Source: Gammaproteobacteria bacterium (lineage in GTDB: Bacteria; Pseudomonadota; Gammaproteobacteria; Competibacterales; Competibacteraceae). From it: 15,042 bases of DNA. Shown piece after piece: positions 14,218 to 15,042 of the stretch. Location of the stretch: positions 1-15,042 of the forward strand of contig JAIFNF010000185.1 in assembly GCA_020047885.1 (NCBI GenBank), written 5' to 3'. The notes beneath the pieces are model-generated. The model had not been told where the DNA came from and ran no database searches. It saw only the letters and a program-made list of their open reading frames with translations. How positions within the stretch are numbered: position 1 is the first letter of the stretch; every line of letters begins with the position of its first letter. A program made the position numbers and the translations under genes.

Positions 14218-15042
14218 GCGTTCAGACCCCTCCCCCCAACCCCGCATACGCGCCAACTTAAGCCCTAACTCTCAGATATTGCTCAGTCCCTGAACCTGGC
14301 AGTGAGCGATCAGTTGGCGGACGTGCTCCGGTACGGTTTGGAGCTGTCGGCGACGGGGACGCTCTTGGATCACCTTCAGCGCCTCCGTCCAGCGGCGGAG
14401 ATCCCACTGACGCACCCCACTGATGGCGCTGGTCAGTTCCTGTTGCAAGAGTTTCAACACCCGCCAGGGAGTCGCCTGGCGCGGTTGATCCAGCCGATTC
14501 CAATGGTCGCCACATCGCCGCCGGAGCCGTTTCTCGATCACCCAAGCATAGAGCAGTTTGCCGTGGAGGTATAAATCGGCCAACGCACTGTTTTTCCGGG
14601 CGCGGAGATGATCAATATTCAAGATCGATTTCAGGCGCTTAATCACCAGTTCGACCTGCCAGCGGACGCGGTACAGGGCCATGATGGTCGCGGTCGGCAA
14701 CACGGTCGGTGGCAGCGTCGTCCAGATCAGCACCCACTCGGCGAACCGCAACGTGCGTTGTTGAAGTTGACGACCATCTTTCTGCACCGCCACTCGCGCC
14801 CGCCGCCGTGCTTCTGCCGCTTGGGCCGGCGGTAATCGCTGCGCATGCAGGTCACCCTCCAGAAATTCCTTCTTCTTTTTGTCGCGCACCTGCGCCGGTA
14901 GGCACACGTCCGTCCCCATGACCGCCTTCAATTGACCTTCCGGGTCGATGATTTTCCCCTCCGCATCATAGAGATGCAGCCCATGCGGGTTATAACGCAC
15001 GATCAGACCGATGCCCCGATCCGCGGTCTCCATCCACATCGC
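14215..15042 (-). mobile_element. IS4-family insertion sequence, end inside window, continuing past the right edge
   Basis: The homology break in the toxin gene at about 14213-14217 and the transposase stop at 14274-14272 place one end of the element at about 14215, leaving some 55 non-coding bases that start AAGCGTTCAGACCCC. The other end, its inverted repeat and any target duplication lie outside the window, so the exact boundary is inferred. Confidence 0.65.
14272..15042 (-). CDS. IS4-family DDE transposase, partial (N-terminus beyond the window)
   Basis: The frame is open to the right edge: GCG precedes the ATG at 15039, and the visible part begins in mid-domain. With numbering from that ATG, D7 in ADRG is the second catalytic acid of the DDE triad, and the signature Y123-x2-R126-x3-E130-x6-K137 (YRVRWQVELVIKRLK) is the YREK motif typical of IS4-family transposases, supplying the third acid E130. 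A basic region follows to the stop at 14272. The visible part of 256 residues shows no frameshift or stop, so the element may still be active. It cuts and joins DNA at the element ends. Confidence 0.88.
   Translation of the reverse strand, partial: AMWMETADRGIGLIVRYNPHGLHLYDAEGKIIDPEGQLKAVMGTDVCLPAQVRDKKKKEFLEGDLHAQRLPPAQAAEARRRARVAVQKDGRQLQQRTLRFAEWVLIWTTLPPTVLPTATIMALYRVRWQVELVIKRLKSILNIDHLRARKNSALADLYLHGKLLYAWVIEKRLRRRCGDHWNRLDQPRQATPWRVLKLLQQELTSAISGVRQWDLRRWTEALKVIQERPRRRQLQTVPEHVRQLIAHCQVQGLSNI

Noticed and set aside
1..15042. CRISPR array, tRNA or rRNA genes
   Set aside because: No regularly spaced repeats, tRNA-like cloverleaf ends or rRNA segments were noticed on either strand.

Overview
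The window looks like a bacterial chromosome segment from a GC-rich Gram-negative, most likely a gammaproteobacterium. This rests on the sulfatase/LtaS-like membrane enzyme, the 7TMR-DISM sensor kinase with an OmpR-type regulator, and codon use. Nothing in the sequence fixes the genus. No tRNA, rRNA or CRISPR array was seen.

Left part (1-6819): the tail of an unidentified gene ends against a convergent LtaS/MdoB-like sulfatase-fold membrane enzyme. Next is a zone of decay, where a gutted IS1182-type transposase remnant abuts a 7TMR-DISM histidine kinase that has lost its ATP-binding end and also carries a frameshift and an in-frame amber stop. The divergent OmpR-family response regulator is intact and starts one base from the kinase start, so it now looks like an orphan. 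Convergent to it is a two-gene minus-strand unit: a cytoplasm-style modular zinc metalloprotease (peptidoglycan-binding domain, Ig-like domain, HExxHxxGxxD protease) followed 6 bp later by a HEAT-repeat protein with a signal peptide.

Right part (6820-15042): a plus-strand series starts with a biosynthetic-type acetolactate synthase catalytic subunit. No regulatory subunit follows it, and it has a four-cysteine insertion near the C-terminus. Its upstream region has a plausible sigma70 promoter and related direct and inverted repeats. At 29 bp and then 22 bp spacing come an AAA ATPase fused to a PD-(D/E)XK nuclease-like domain and a 1101-residue protein with an N-terminal HKD (phospholipase-D-type) nuclease domain fused to an SNF2-type helicase. 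This pair is the best candidate for a little-described nucleic-acid-targeting, probably defence-related, cassette. It is followed by a DUF1902/HicB-like antitoxin and a HicA toxin that is cut off after 44 residues, beside an IS4-family insertion sequence running off the right edge. By eye, base composition falls from the ATPase gene through the helicase to the hic genes, which suggests the right-hand genes arrived separately.

Overall this is an accessory region: two insertion-sequence scars, two broken genes next to intact partners (kinase/regulator and toxin/antitoxin), and a nuclease-ATPase/nuclease-helicase pair. All family assignments come from reading motifs in the translated sequence; no database search was run.
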